A model generated the notes under the pieces. That model saw only the letters and a list, made by a program, of their open reading frames with translations, made no database searches and was not told where the DNA came from. A stretch of DNA of 64,000 nucleotides from Ephydatia muelleri (Eukaryota > Porifera > Demospongiae > Spongillida > Spongillidae): assembly GCA_013339895.1 (NCBI GenBank), contig JABACO010000005.1:4936013-5000012 (forward strand), written 5' to 3'. The position numbers and the translations under genes were made by a program. Positions 11,421 through 22,965 of this stretch are shown one piece after another (position 1 is the first letter of the stretch; each line of letters starts with the position of its first letter).

Positions 11421-14400
11421 ATGTGCTTCAGCAACTGCGTTCGTAATTCCTGCGCACGCATGCAGGTGAGCTCTTTCTGGATAGGTGTTAAGTTGCCACG
11501 TTTTTATCATTCGCGCCACATTATGATGATGGATTCGCCTCATCAAGATACAGGATTGTTGGGGCCACAAGCAATCCCTGTGACAGCTACGGAAATGAAC
11601 AGCCTTGATGCAGAGCGTGTCTTGGATTATTTCCTAAACGCATCGTCAGACGGGTTTAATGGCAAAATTTCCAGTGTTCCCCCAGCACTGCCCACGGAAG
11701 GTCAAGTATTCGTATTTGATTTGGGACCAGACAAATCTTTGTGGGAAAATAACAAGAGGAAGTTCAGGTATGTAGACACTATAGCAATCGGCATCGCAAA
11801 GCTATACGATCGTAATGCAATTTTATATAGATCGTTTATTCATGTAACTACAATGTATATAGTTCTTTAGGGGAGGAGGGGGTTAGTTGAGCCAATTTTT
11901 AGGGCTTGGTATTAAGCAGAGGTTGATAATCTGATAGGTTAATAGTCTGATATAAAGGGGCACCACTTGGGTACATGTCATAGGAATTTTAGAGACTGGG
12001 GAAGTATGTGAGAAAAGGACATTGTTAACAGGTGTCAAATGGCACAACTAACCCAGCCAAGTGGGTCAGTTGAGCCAGTTACATGGGTCAGTTGAGCCAT
12101 ATGCTTTTCTTAAGCTAAAGTTATTTGCATATGTCAGCATGAGTAGGCCAAGGCCTTCCTGTCTCTTGTAGAATTACCAAGCATCGTCAAATAATTGATC
12201 AAAGTAAATTCATACATTAATGTATGACACTTTTCCAACCCAATATTGATTTGCAAGTGATTTAACATGATTCACAAAGTCATTCTCCATTTTATAAATA
12301 ATAACAGAATGGCCTCTGAGATTGCTGCATAGTCAAATAAGCAATTTCTGTTACTCATATCAATAAATCGCCATACGATTCCAAGCATATGGACCCTTTG
12401 CAAATAGCTCAACTAACCACACTACTAACCTTTCCAGCAAAGAACAAAGTTATAAAATGAAATCAAAGTTTAGTTTATTTTAAACATAAATATATATGCG
12501 TACTTGTACTTTCAAACACCAAAGACTGAAACAGGAATATTATCATTATGTAGAAATTATGAGGCACAAACCATAAAAAATTTTACTCTGATTGTTAAAT
12601 TTCTAATTTTTGAATACTACATTCTAATGAATACTAAAACTAAATCCTTATGTAGGACAAAAAGCCAGTCATTACACTTAATGTCAATTTATGATAACAT
12701 ATTTCTTCGTACAGCTAAAAAAAGGGGTGGCTCAACTTACCTAGTTGCTCAATTAACCCACTGCTCCCCTACTGACAGTGTAATAACATTAATGATGACG
12801 TCTGGTCTGAGAATTTTTAGAATTATTATTTTGAACTTGCTTTTAATACACACAGATGTGATCAGTATCGATGGGTGTCAAAAGGTGTATATGTGGTTAG
12901 CTGTGCTGGGTATGATATCAAGAAAAGATCAAATGCAGTAGATGATGCAAGCCTTGTTAGTCGTCAAGGGGATTCACGCTTTCGACGGTGGGAATATTGG
13001 GGCTATGAAAGCTACTACATACTTCATTATACCGGAGACCACACAATTTTTACAACCTTTGGGCATCGAAATTCAAAAAACACATCCAGACCATTTATTC
13101 GATCTGCTCCATTTGTTAAGGAAAAGGTACGCATCATTAATATTCATATACAATTATTAACTATAATTAGAATTTTTTATTTTAACAAAATAGAACTACT
13201 TACTAATTCAGACACAATGAGTCAATAAACTGAACACCTAGCCTTGCTTACTTATTGACTTATTGCCTTATTGACTCATTGTGTCTTAATTAGTAAGTAG
13301 TTCTATTTTGATGTATAATTAACCTATTACGATTTTGAATATAAATTATATATATTATATTCGAACCCAATGCAGGTAGAAGCTTGTAATCCTTTAAAAC
13401 CTGTCAGGCAGGTATATGAAGAGATCGTGAACTCTGACAGAGGAGGACCGAACCATTGTGTAATGACACCTCGCAACTATAAACAGGTATTTAGTTAAAC
13501 GTTATAATATATATGCTTTAAAATTGTTCATACATAACTGTAGGTCAGAAATATCAAAGATGATATAAATCGGGAATTTAGAATGTCTCATGATGCACTT
13601 TATAACATTTACGAACTATGCCTACAACTGAACATGACAAATCGAAAAGGAGATAGCAAAGATTTTATTACACGCATTTCAATACATCCAAGGACCATTG
13701 TGCACATAATGGCTCATCCTTTGTTGGATTCTTTGGAACATTTACTAAATGTAAGCACTGACCCAGTCGTGCTACACTATGATACAGTTTTCAACATGGG
13801 GGATTATTACATGTCTACACTGACCTTCAGGCACGGCTTATTTATTGGCAATCCCATCATTCCTTGCTCATTTTTCATACACTCAAAACGATATCATATA
13901 GATCATCGAGAATTTCTTGATGCTATTACAGAAACTACAACTGCTTTGTTAACTAAGAGGGTTAATTTAATAACTGACAGAGAATTCAAATTTTCAGGCA
14001 TTTTTCCTGTTGGTACACATCTGTACTGCTGGAATCATATACAGAATGACTTGCATTGGCATTTAAAGACAAAAGGCAACTGCACTGCTGCTGAAATAAA
14101 TTACTTTACTAATGCTTTTAGAGGACTAATGAAAAATGAACTTACGGAAAGTGATTTTGACAGAGCATGGGCGGAATTGAAAAATTCTGAAGAGTTTACA
14201 TCTAAACCCAAAATAATCACTTACTTTGAACAAAATCTCCTACCATCATTTAAGGCACATGCAGCTATTTGGGTATTAAAAACAGCCGGCATATGTAATG
14301 CAGAGGATGGAATTACAAACAATCCTTCAGAGTCAATGAATGCTGTACTGCATCGACTTCAACAGTGGAAGCATGTCCCACTAGATGTTATAGCTGTATC

Positions 14401-17207
14401 ACTTTATCATTTATGTCAGTTTTACCATCGTGAAATAGAGCGCTCTATCCATCAATGTGGCCGCTTTGAAATCAAAACTGAATATGATCACTATAAAAGA
14501 GAACCATCATTGATGCCATTTCTTGATTTCGGACTTGATCCTTCAGGTATTGTTGACAAAGTTAAGCATGATCTTAATCATAATACAGATGAATCTACAG
14601 AGAAAAAATTGAAACCTTCAGCATCTAGAGCTAATTCTCAAGATGGTCAGATGAGTTTAGCACAATCAGCAATCAGCAATCAGAGAGTTAAACTTGTTGA
14701 TGGAGGAGCATGGATTGTAATGGAAAATGACGGGATCACTCCACGTGCTGTGAAGTTGTTTCCTAAAGAGACATGTTCCTGCTCCTCTACTAGAACATGT
14801 TTTCATATCACAGCATGCAGATTAATGGTTGGCTTGCCCCCAAATATTCATGGACAGCCCAATATATCTGAACTACAACGAAAAGAAAGCAGAAAAACTG
14901 AAAGACCCTCTGGAAGAAAAAAACCCAGAAAAAATGATTTTAAGCAGGATGATAAAAGATCAAACACGGATACATGTACATGTAAGTTTGACTTTTTGAC
15001 AGTGCATGAATATGAAGTTATACTATTTATAAGACATTTATATTAATTATTAATTTTTTGTCTTTATAGCAAACGTCCAATTGCCACCTGCAAAGCATGC
15101 GAAGTACTCTACAGATGATGGAAACATTTCACCTCAATCCATTTCTGGTGCACTAGTTTCTACAACACTGTACCCTTCTTCGTATCATGACCAGTTTCCA
15201 CCAGGTCCTGAAGATGTGCTGCAAGGGTCCCCGACACTTAATGCTTCACCCTCTCCCAGAATGCCACCTGCAGCTATTGATGACATTCCTCATGCATCGT
15301 TTTCCAATGAGAACAATGCACCTTCAAACGTTGTCATTGAAGGTGATAGTCAATCTACTTATTTGTCAATACTGTGTCAAGGAAAGAGTCTTAATGTCAA
15401 CTGTAATCGACAATTATATAACAGTGCAAATGATACTGGTTTTGATAATATATCATGGAATGAATATTTGACCAAGATCAATATACTGTTCCCGGATATT
15501 CTAGCAGCCTCCTATGTCTGTGAAGCTACTTACTATAAGGTATGATATACATGCCACTTATATGCTCTATATGCATGTGTACGTGTAATCATGTTTAACT
15601 TCAAACACACAGGAGATTGAATATCTCAGACCAGGATGTATCGTTGTATTACAAACAGCACGTTCTAACCAAGTTGCATTTTTGAGACGCATGTTTGATG
15701 ACTCAAATGGAGGAAAACCTATCGTTGAGGTATGAGGCAAATGCTTATGAATTATTTTTCACAAAGCATTCTTTACTCTTTCTGTAATGTATAGGTGATA
15801 TCTACCTACATGGCCCCTGACAGGTCAGAACTCAACTACCATGCTGGTATTGCAGTTCGAAGCCATGGAGTAATAGAGGTTACAGTGAAGCATTGTGGTG
15901 TCCAATTCATAGAGAGTGAAGAAGATATATTGCTTGCTGGTTTGGTATTTCATGCTTGCTACCAACCTGAGTCAGATCTGTCAAAAGTAAGGTACAAACC
16001 TCATGTACTATTGCAAGAGATACAAGCTCTAATGACCGATGAAGTAACATTTTTGTCAACTCAGAATGATAAGAAAGGCTTTTGTTCAACTAAAACAGAC
16101 AATATTGAATTGCTCTGTGTATGTCAAACTCCTTGGATAGAGGGAACAACATCTAAGGCTATTTATGGCACACAGCAAAAAGAATTTAATATTCATGTAT
16201 GCTGCAAGTGTGCGAGATGGTATCACAATCATTGTTTACATGTCTGTGGCATTCCAGTTCCTAAAAGAACACATGACTTCTTTTGTCCAAAATGTTATCT
16301 CCCACCAACTATACCATGGATGCATTCAAAATATACCAACACTTGTACTTCTGACAACTTCTTGACAACTCTTCTTCTGTACTCTTCTCAGAATTCCATG
16401 TTTCTAACCATGTTTGGATTGAGTGAAGCAGAACAAGCTTTGAAGTCTGGGTTATCAACTATGTTAACTGGTGATATTCATAAGGGCAAAACTACTATTT
16501 TGGATTTCATACATTCAAAACTAACTTTGAAAAGAACAGGAAAAAAATTTGATTGCTTTGGGTCAGAAAATTCCATGTGCTTGCAGTTTTTTCGTCATGT
16601 ATGGAAACTCGCTATTTCTAATAAATGCAACTCATCACACTGTCCCAGTCCAAAATCAGAACGCTGTGTTGTAGAATTCACTTTACATCCTACATCTAAA
16701 TGTGATATATCAATTGCTGATCAAATCAAACACATTTTCCCCATTTCTGGACATTTCTATGGCTATTGTGGTGCTGCATTTCCCCATGAACCACCAAGTA
16801 ATGCTCCACATGCAGAAAGTGATAGAGAAGATGTTACCACAAATAAAAGAAGCACTTTCTATGAATGTAGGGGCACACCCATAGTTCAAAGTGCAGCCTT
16901 TCTAAGCAGCAGGCCATGGATTATACCATTTAACATAGCATCATTTGAAGATGATGAGATGGTTGATGTGATTGAAGAACTACCAAAGGAAATAGTGCTT
17001 TATGGTATAAGATATGAACTGGCTGGGTATTCCATCGTTTCAAGGAAACATATAACTGCAGTCATTATATGGCGAGGAGAATTGTATTTTTATGATGGTC
17101 TAGGAGTAACTGATCAAGTACGATTGAAACCTCTTGACAAAAAAAACTTGATACACAAAGGACAGACCGGATCTTATGTATATTATCTTTTGTCCACAAG
17201 GAATTAA
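11421..17207 (+). CDS. MULE transposase with SWIM finger, PHD finger and USP-like C-terminus
   Basis: Exons with consistent splice sites are 11421-11767 (ATG at 11,421 or, more likely, 11,523), 12856-13126, 13376-13486, 13544-14981, 15070-15539, 15613-15729 and 15795-17207 (stop TAA). Exon 4 holds the transposase: HYDTVFNMGDYY gives the first Asp, LITDREFKF the second, and NNPSESMNAVLHRL a likely Glu. It ends in a SWIM finger (CSC..CFH near 14,778-14,810). Exon 7 has a PHD-type finger (CVCQTPW, CCKCARWYHNHC, FFCPKC). This is followed by NTCTSDNFLTTLLL and, far downstream, KHITAVIIWRGELYFYDGL, which resemble the Cys and His boxes of ubiquitin-specific proteases. The transposase call is firm and the protease reading is tentative. 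All domains read without interruption. Confidence 0.85.
11870..12769 (+). mobile_element. MITE-like element in intron 1 of the MULE gene
   Basis: The left end GGGGAGGAGGGGGTTAGTTG and the right end (ending CACTGCTCCCC, with AACTTACC..TTGCTCAATTAACCC inside) are imperfect inverted repeats. TA flanks both sides (11,868-11,869 and 12,770-12,771), as expected for Tc1/mariner-type insertion. GTTGAGCC motifs recur inside at 12,060-12,100. It occupies 900 of the 1,088 intron bases and encodes nothing convincing. Confidence 0.7.
13187..13309 (+). repeat. 42-bp inverted repeat in intron 2 of the MULE gene
   Basis: Arms at 13,187-13,228 and 13,268-13,309 are reverse complements with about one mismatch, separated by 39 bp. 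A transcript would fold into a long hairpin. It may be a tiny foldback element or a small-RNA precursor; the sequence does not decide. Confidence 0.8.
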
Positions 17208-17454
17208 GTGCATGCTGAGTGTTATATATTTGTATGCCTACAATTCACCATATCATTTCCAGTGTTGCTTATCAATTTTGTACCTTTCAGCTTGAGAAAA
17301 TACTGTACTGTTGACTCTTCCTAGCTCCACACTAGGTTCACTTGTCACATGTCAATACTGGATACTACTATACTTCTATACTAATTATATGTTATAACTT
17401 GTCCTATGATTCAACTCTTGGTATATATAACCATAGATAGTGCCAGAGCTTACT

Positions 17455-17870
17455 ATAAGATCAACTCCTATACTCCTTTTAGACATCAACTCCTACTCCT
17501 GCTCCTACTCTTACTCCTAGTTTTAGACATAAACTCCTAATCTTACTTTTAGACCTCAACTCCTACTCCTACTAGACACCGACTCCTACTCCTGCTCCTA
17601 CTCCTACTTTTAGACATCAACTCCTACTCCTACTCCTACTTTTAGACCTCGACTCCTACTCCTGCTCCTACTCCTACTCCTACTTTTAGACATCAACTCC
17701 TACTCCTACTCCTACTTTTAGACATCAACTCCTACTCCTACTCCTACTTTTAGACCTCGACTCCTACTCCTGCTCCTACTCCTACTCCTACTTTTAGACA
17801 TCAACTCCTACTCCTACTCCTACTTTTAGACATCAACTCCTACTCCTGCTCCTACTCCTACTCCTACTTT
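17455..17870 (-). repeat. Right subterminal array of the MULE
   Basis: CTCCTACTCCTACTTTTAGA units, the reverse complement of the left array, longer than the left one (about 415 against 235 bp). Confidence 0.85.
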
Positions 17871-17881
17871 TAGCTACACCC

Positions 17882-17891
17882 CTTTCGCGAA
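17882..17891. repeat. Target-site duplication of the MULE, right
   Basis: CTTTCGCGAA, identical to 11,110-11,119. The host reading frame resumes beyond it. Confidence 0.88.
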
Positions 17892-18240
17892 GCACTTCAG
17901 AATTGTCGAACGTATACGTATCATTGCTCGCCGCACTTTCGCGTAGCACTTCAGAATCGTCGAACGCATCATTGGTCGCCGCACTGTTGACAGCTACATC
18001 TACTTCGTCGTCACTCTGAATCAACGCGATTTTTTCTTGAAGAGATTTTCTCTCCTGATCACTTGCAGTTGACGTTGGTGGCTGCGCATTCCTGGCGGCG
18101 ACCACGCATGCGTTTTCCCAATGACTGTATTCGGTTGATCTTGAAACAGCTTTGCCCATGCAATCTGAGCAGGGGCAATGCGAGTGTGTATAGTGCAATG
18201 CAGTACATTGGCAATACGCAATATCTTCTCTGCTCCAGAT
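17882..18240 (-). pseudogene. tnp2-like transposase, displaced N-terminal coding part
   Basis: In the minus-strand frame this reads CPCSDCMGKAVSRSTEYSHW (a small Cys-rich motif at the start of this transposase family), then a Q/S-rich linker and an acidic repeat of the form SAA-ND-FDDSEVLRE. The same repeat continues at 11,119-11,060 (SAARNDTLDDSEVLCES), which shows that the two pieces were one exon before the MULE inserted. No ATG lies in frame upstream before a TAG. An ATG at about 18,256 is in another frame, so either a 1-bp change or an unseen 5' exon is involved. Confidence 0.8.
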
Positions 18241-18366
18241 CGTACGCTAGCGCTAGCCATGCACATCAGCAATTGCAGGCAGGAAATTAATACTTATACA
18301 CTTGCGCATGCGCCCCTGTCACTACTAACAGTAACACGCGGTACGCTTGCGGCATATCATGATCAT
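18241..18366. promoter_or_regulatory. Short divergent intergenic region, likely shared promoter
   Basis: About 100-130 bp separates the minus-strand tnp2-like gene from the plus-strand SAM gene. No strong TATA box is obvious. Assignment as a bidirectional promoter rests on geometry only. Confidence 0.4.
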
Positions 18367-20411
18367 ATGGAGACCGAGGTGGATTTTGGAAGTTGGACAT
18401 TGGTCGAGACAGTGGCATGGGCGAAGAAAGCATTCGGAGACGACGTATCTGCCAGTTTTGAAGGTTTGCGCAAATGTTATGATGTACATGCACATGTTAT
18501 GCATATGTACATATGCATGCATGTACATTCATATAATCGCACATACATTGCCTTGTATCTTTATAATTATACACATACGGCTATATTCCATTTTACGTGC
18601 ACATATGAATTGATACGATTGTGCATATCGTTCTGTACATAATAATGGCGGCTGTAGCTACAAGTCCGTTCATTTTTGTGCACTACATGTTATATGTGTT
18701 CGTGACCAGGCGGGGCCATTTAATGTGTTGATAACTTTAAGGTTTTGTACTTGCACTGTATCAACTGATATTATCTTCATAGAGGAAGGTGTTGATGGGG
18801 AAACCCTTGAACTGCTGGCCAAATGTGGCACAATAGAGCAGTACAAGGCCTGTGGCCTCAGAAGTATCAAACAACAGATGCAACTCAAAAGGTTGCTTAA
18901 CACTGATAAGAGAGAGCTCGAGGGTAGCAGTTCCCTAGAAAGGGAAATGAGCTCAAAAAAATTTGATAGAAAGTTGAAACTACTGGAACTAAGAACAATT
19001 TCTCCTGAGGACAGAAGGATTTATCTAATGACGTAAGTACTAAAACAAACATTGTATAAAGTGCACAAATGAATATTGGACTTACCTGGCAGGAGAAACA
19101 AAATCAACAAGGCTACCAAAGAAGTATGGAGTGGTAATGATGTGCCAAAGTTCAGAGGCAACGAAGAGGAAATGAAAAAACTTGACGAACTAGTCTCAGA
19201 CCTCCTACCCATTTGCTCATGCAAATATTTTGGGCCACAATCTATACGACAACATATTTTGGACAGTTTACAGGAACGACATAGGAAAATCAAGAATGGT
19301 CATGACTACAGAAAAAACAAAAAGGTAGGACAGTAGACAAATATGAATACATTTTAATACATTTTTTTGTACAACACCTTTAAACATTGCCTCCACTGCA
19401 GTACATGTGAAAAAGCATATTGTAAAACTGTATGTAAACCATTAACTGCATGGTCAGGACAATTAATTATATATGTTGATAGACACTTAAGGTGACCATA
19501 TGCAAGTATCTTGCACTGTGCACATTGTACATGTATTTGCTATGATCATGAATTATGTTACCACAGACAATTTAAGGTTTAGAATTGATATACAATGTAG
19601 TTTATGCTAATGTTATGTGCACAATTGATGTGCACATAATAATGATGCTTTTCTCTCGTCAATTGATTTTCTTGTGTTCTGCTAAACTAAATACTTTTTT
19701 AATGCCACAATGAAAATATAATACTACTGTGTTTGTTAAACACATAATAACACACTGTCTGCCCTTGTATGGGCATGCACTAAAGTAAACAACATTGTAT
19801 ATTCAAGTTGTCAATTGAAGTTAACCCTGTATGTAACTTTTCAGACCCCATCAGGATCTGTCACCAAAAGCAAAGCTGCTGATTCCACTAGATCTGTCCC
19901 CAAAGACGACTTAACTGCTGATACCACTGGATCAATCACCAAAGGCCCAGCTTCTGATTCAACTGTGCATGCATCTGCTCCAACAGGCTCAGTTTCTGAT
20001 TCAACTGTGCATGCATCTGCTCCAACAGGCCCAGCTTCCGATTCCACTACCCTCATAGATTCTGGTACCACAGGCACAAAATCTGTCACCAAAGATCTAC
20101 CTGCTAAAGAGATTCGATCTGTCACAATGAACCAAGCTACTGATTCCACTGATCGTGAATCTGTCACCACTGGATCAATCATACATGTAACTTCAAATTC
20201 AACTGAATCTGTTCCGAAAGACATAGCTTCTGATGCCATAGCCACCAAGTGCAACAAAGACCAAACTGGCACAGGACCTGTCACCAAAGAGCTAGTTGCT
20301 GACACTGCTGGTATGTTATTAAGATCTTAATAGTTTTAGTGACGGAACTGATTAATGTTTTGTTTTTTAGCTCTGGAGATTCTGTCTGTAACATCAGCAG
20401 CAGGAAGATGA
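18367..20411 (+). CDS. SAM-domain protein, probably the second gene of the tnp2 element
   Basis: Exons 18367-18463, 18783-19032, 19093-19324, 19845-20310 and 20371-20411 join in frame, giving about 361 residues if the TGA at 20,409 is the true end. Residues about 5-80 (SWTLVETVAWAKKAF..F..EGVDGETLELLAK..CGLRSIKQQMQLKRLL) have the pattern of a sterile alpha motif, a protein-interaction domain. Exon 3 is basic (RRKIKNGHDYRKNKK type), and exon 4 is a Ser/Thr-rich repeat (DSTVHASAPTG twice). Coding-like sequence continues to about 20,880 (PKASLLRPLAKLLLAKK), so an alternative 3' end is possible. It could equally be a host gene; its closeness to the transposase suggests it is carried by the element. 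Confidence 0.6.
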
Positions 20412-21019
20412 TATAATTGGTAATCATGTACACATGTTATAATTACTGTCAAGTAATACTACTAAACAAGCATGCATGCATGGCTAGAAGTATAATATAG
20501 CTTATTTTTGATACTGTATTTTGCAGTGGGTTCCTTCACTCCAGGTATATGTATGGAAGGTATGACATTCATTTTTCAAGATATGCACTAAAATGAATAT
20601 TTTCTGTCTAGATTTGTCTCAAAAGAGTGCTGAAGTTATCATTTAAGTAGCATTTGGTGTCATGATGATGAAGCAATTGACCAGACAACGACTATTAACA
20701 ACTTTGAACAACTATATATGGCTCAAGGAGATGAAAGACGATCACTTCAGTCTGCACCAAAGGCATCCCTTTTAAGACCCCTGGCTAAACTTCTTCTAGC
20801 AAAAAAGATAGTGGTTCTTTCGGAGGGTGCCACACTCCAAAATGTTAAAAGGCAGGATGTTAAAGTTAATGGAACATTGTAAGTCATTTAGTACTGCACT
20901 GTCATTTTGCACTGTCGATACAAACGTTCAGTGTGCATGTGATTTTGATTTGTATTACATTTTGATGTGATTGAGGTGGGATTTATGGAGCAATGTAAGT
21001 TTTAGATGCATTGTAAAAT

Positions 21020-21430
21020 AATAAGAATGGAATGCATTCCAGGAAGGAATGCAGGGTGGAATGCATTGGAAACCAGGATGGAATGCAGGGTGGAATGCAT
21101 TGGATTGGAAACCAGGATGGAACGCATTGGAAACCAGGATGGAACGCATTGGAAACCAGGATGGAATGCATTGGAAACCAGGATGGAATGCATTGGAAAC
21201 CAGGAAGGAATGCATTGGAAACCAGGATGGGATGCATTGGAAACCAGGATGGAATGCATTGGAAACCAGGAAGGAATGCATTGGAAACCAGGATGGAATG
21301 CATTGGAAACCAGGATGGAATGCATTGGAAACCAGGATGGAATGCAATGGAAACCAGGAAGGAATGCATTGGAAACCATCGGAAACTAGGATGGAATGTA
21401 TTCCAAACCGGGGTGGGAATGCATTGAAAC
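21020..21430 (+). repeat. Minisatellite, 20-21-bp unit
   Basis: About 19 copies of GGAATGCATTGGAAACCAG with AT or GA variants. All reading frames stay open across it, which creates long but meaningless open frames on both strands. Confidence 0.93.
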
Positions 21431-21837
21431 CAGGATCCAGATGGTTTTTGAACAGGGGAATGCGTAATTTCCGTATAAAAACCACACCCGTTTTTTTTGT
21501 TCGGCAGAACCATACGTGCCTGGGAATTAACGGATTCCAGCACTAAAAACGGGTTAAAAACCAAGCGGAATTTGTTAGGGAAACCCATGGATGGATTCTT
21601 TGCTGGAAATCCTCTTCACTTTCCATGGTAAGACCCAGTACGGATATCGCATTATCCCAAGATCGAAAGCGATGCAATACCCAGTCCGGAAAAATTACCT
21701 TTCCCAGGGTGGGAAAAAATGAAGAAACCCAAGTATGGTATTTGTTCGGCAAACCCATCGTCGGGTTTTTAGCATGGGAATCGATCGATTCCCATATTAT
21801 TTCCCAAGGTTGGGTCGGCGAAAGTTTTCCCTGTGGG
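21431..21837. other. Unassigned unique segment between minisatellite and repeat C
   Basis: It contains scattered TTCGGCA(A/G)AACC and GGGAAACCCATGG words, with TTGTTCGG repeated at 21,497 and 21,740. No gene is recognised. It may be part of the minisatellite-bearing element. Confidence 0.4.
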
Positions 21838-22130
21838 GCGTAGAAGTCCGGCTAGGGGGAGGGGTACGAACTTCTTTATTAGTACAGTACAGAGTTGACT
21901 GTATCGCACATGGCGATCACTACCTAATGTACCCTATCGGAAACAAAGTATTAACAGCTGACTTGTTACAGCGGACTTCGACATGATACGCGCAGCCAGA
22001 CTTATAAAATGACGTAAACGAGATATACGCATGAAATAATTTCTAAAGCGTGACTAGATTTTCACTCGATAGAGGCGATTAGAGCAAATAATGTTTGAGT
22101 TGCGATTAAAGTTTCTCTCGTATTTTAATA
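21838..22130 (-). repeat. Interspersed repeat 'C', copy 2 (inverted)
   Basis: Reverse complement of 894-1,262: GTAGAAGTCCGGCTAGGGGG, GAGTTGACTGTATCGCAC and TTTTCACTCGATAGAGGCG are shared. The distal end is more diverged. Confidence 0.75.
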
Positions 22131-22807
22131 CTAGTCATTTGCGTGTTTCAAAAGTATTATTCTCATGCAATGGAAGCAATCTGCTTGTAAGCCTGTTTGT
22201 CACTAAAGAGCATGTCACGTTTTCATGGAAGGATGAGCCAACAACTTCACTCACAAAATATAGCTGTTAAAAACCCATGTTTGTTACTTTTGTTACTTTC
22301 TACTGTGTGGTTGTCCAATCCAAAATACTCACCCAGTGAGGTTACCCTACCCATCAGCTAAATACTGATGCAACACTGGAAAATACCTTGCAACCTGATT
22401 AAACCTTCAGGCTACCAAATATCCCCATCACATTCTCGCATCACAGGGCAATACATATTAATACAACACACACATCACATATAGCTAGCTACCTCTCTTC
22501 CAGCAGTTGTTTAAACAAATACAATATTAATCCTCCAGGGATACTCAAGGCTTTTGAACCAACACACACATCACATGCCAACAACCTAAATACATAATAC
22601 TTTGCCATGGTTTGAATGCAATTGATCGTAATCCCATTTCTGACTTAAATGTACACTCTTACTAGTGTCTGATGCAGTGCCTTAAATTAACAAACCCACT
22701 TCATACATGCATGCATGCAGCTATGCAACTTCACATGCCATATTAAAACACCTACCACCCCACCTGGATATTGAAATAATTTCTGGTTAATCATAAAATC
22801 ACATCCT

Positions 22808-22850
<43 letters not shown>

Positions 22851-22965
22851 CACAAACACACATGCACCCACACATCACACACAACACAAACACACATGCA
22901 CCCACACATCACACACAACACACACAAATGCGCACACAAAAACACACACACAAACACACATATCC
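22131..22965. other. AT-rich stretch with (CA)n microsatellites
   Basis: No gene is seen. A pure (AC)n run lies at about 22,813-22,849, and ACACAAACACACATGCACCC is duplicated at about 22,852-22,912. Confidence 0.7.

Larger units (their letters stand above)
11120..17881 (+). mobile_element. Complete Mutator-like (MULE) transposon, 6,762 bp
   Basis: The ends are inverted: GGGTGTAGCTAAAAGTAGGA at 11,120 and its reverse complement ending at 17,881, with 10-bp direct repeats outside. Both ends then run into arrays of AAAAGTAGGAGTAGGAG units (11,133-11,360) and the inverted equivalent (17,455-17,870), so the subterminal regions mirror each other. The interior encodes one long spliced plus-strand gene with transposase, SWIM, PHD and protease-like segments. 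Insertion was into a coding exon of the tnp2-like gene. I see no stop or frameshift in the gene, so the element could be recent and autonomous. Confidence 0.88.

Noticed and set aside
20955..21588. Several open frames of 125-200 codons on both strands with FHPGFQCIPSW or METRMECIGNQ-type repeats
   Set aside because: They arise because the 20-21-bp minisatellite has no stop in several frames; the repeat explains them completely.
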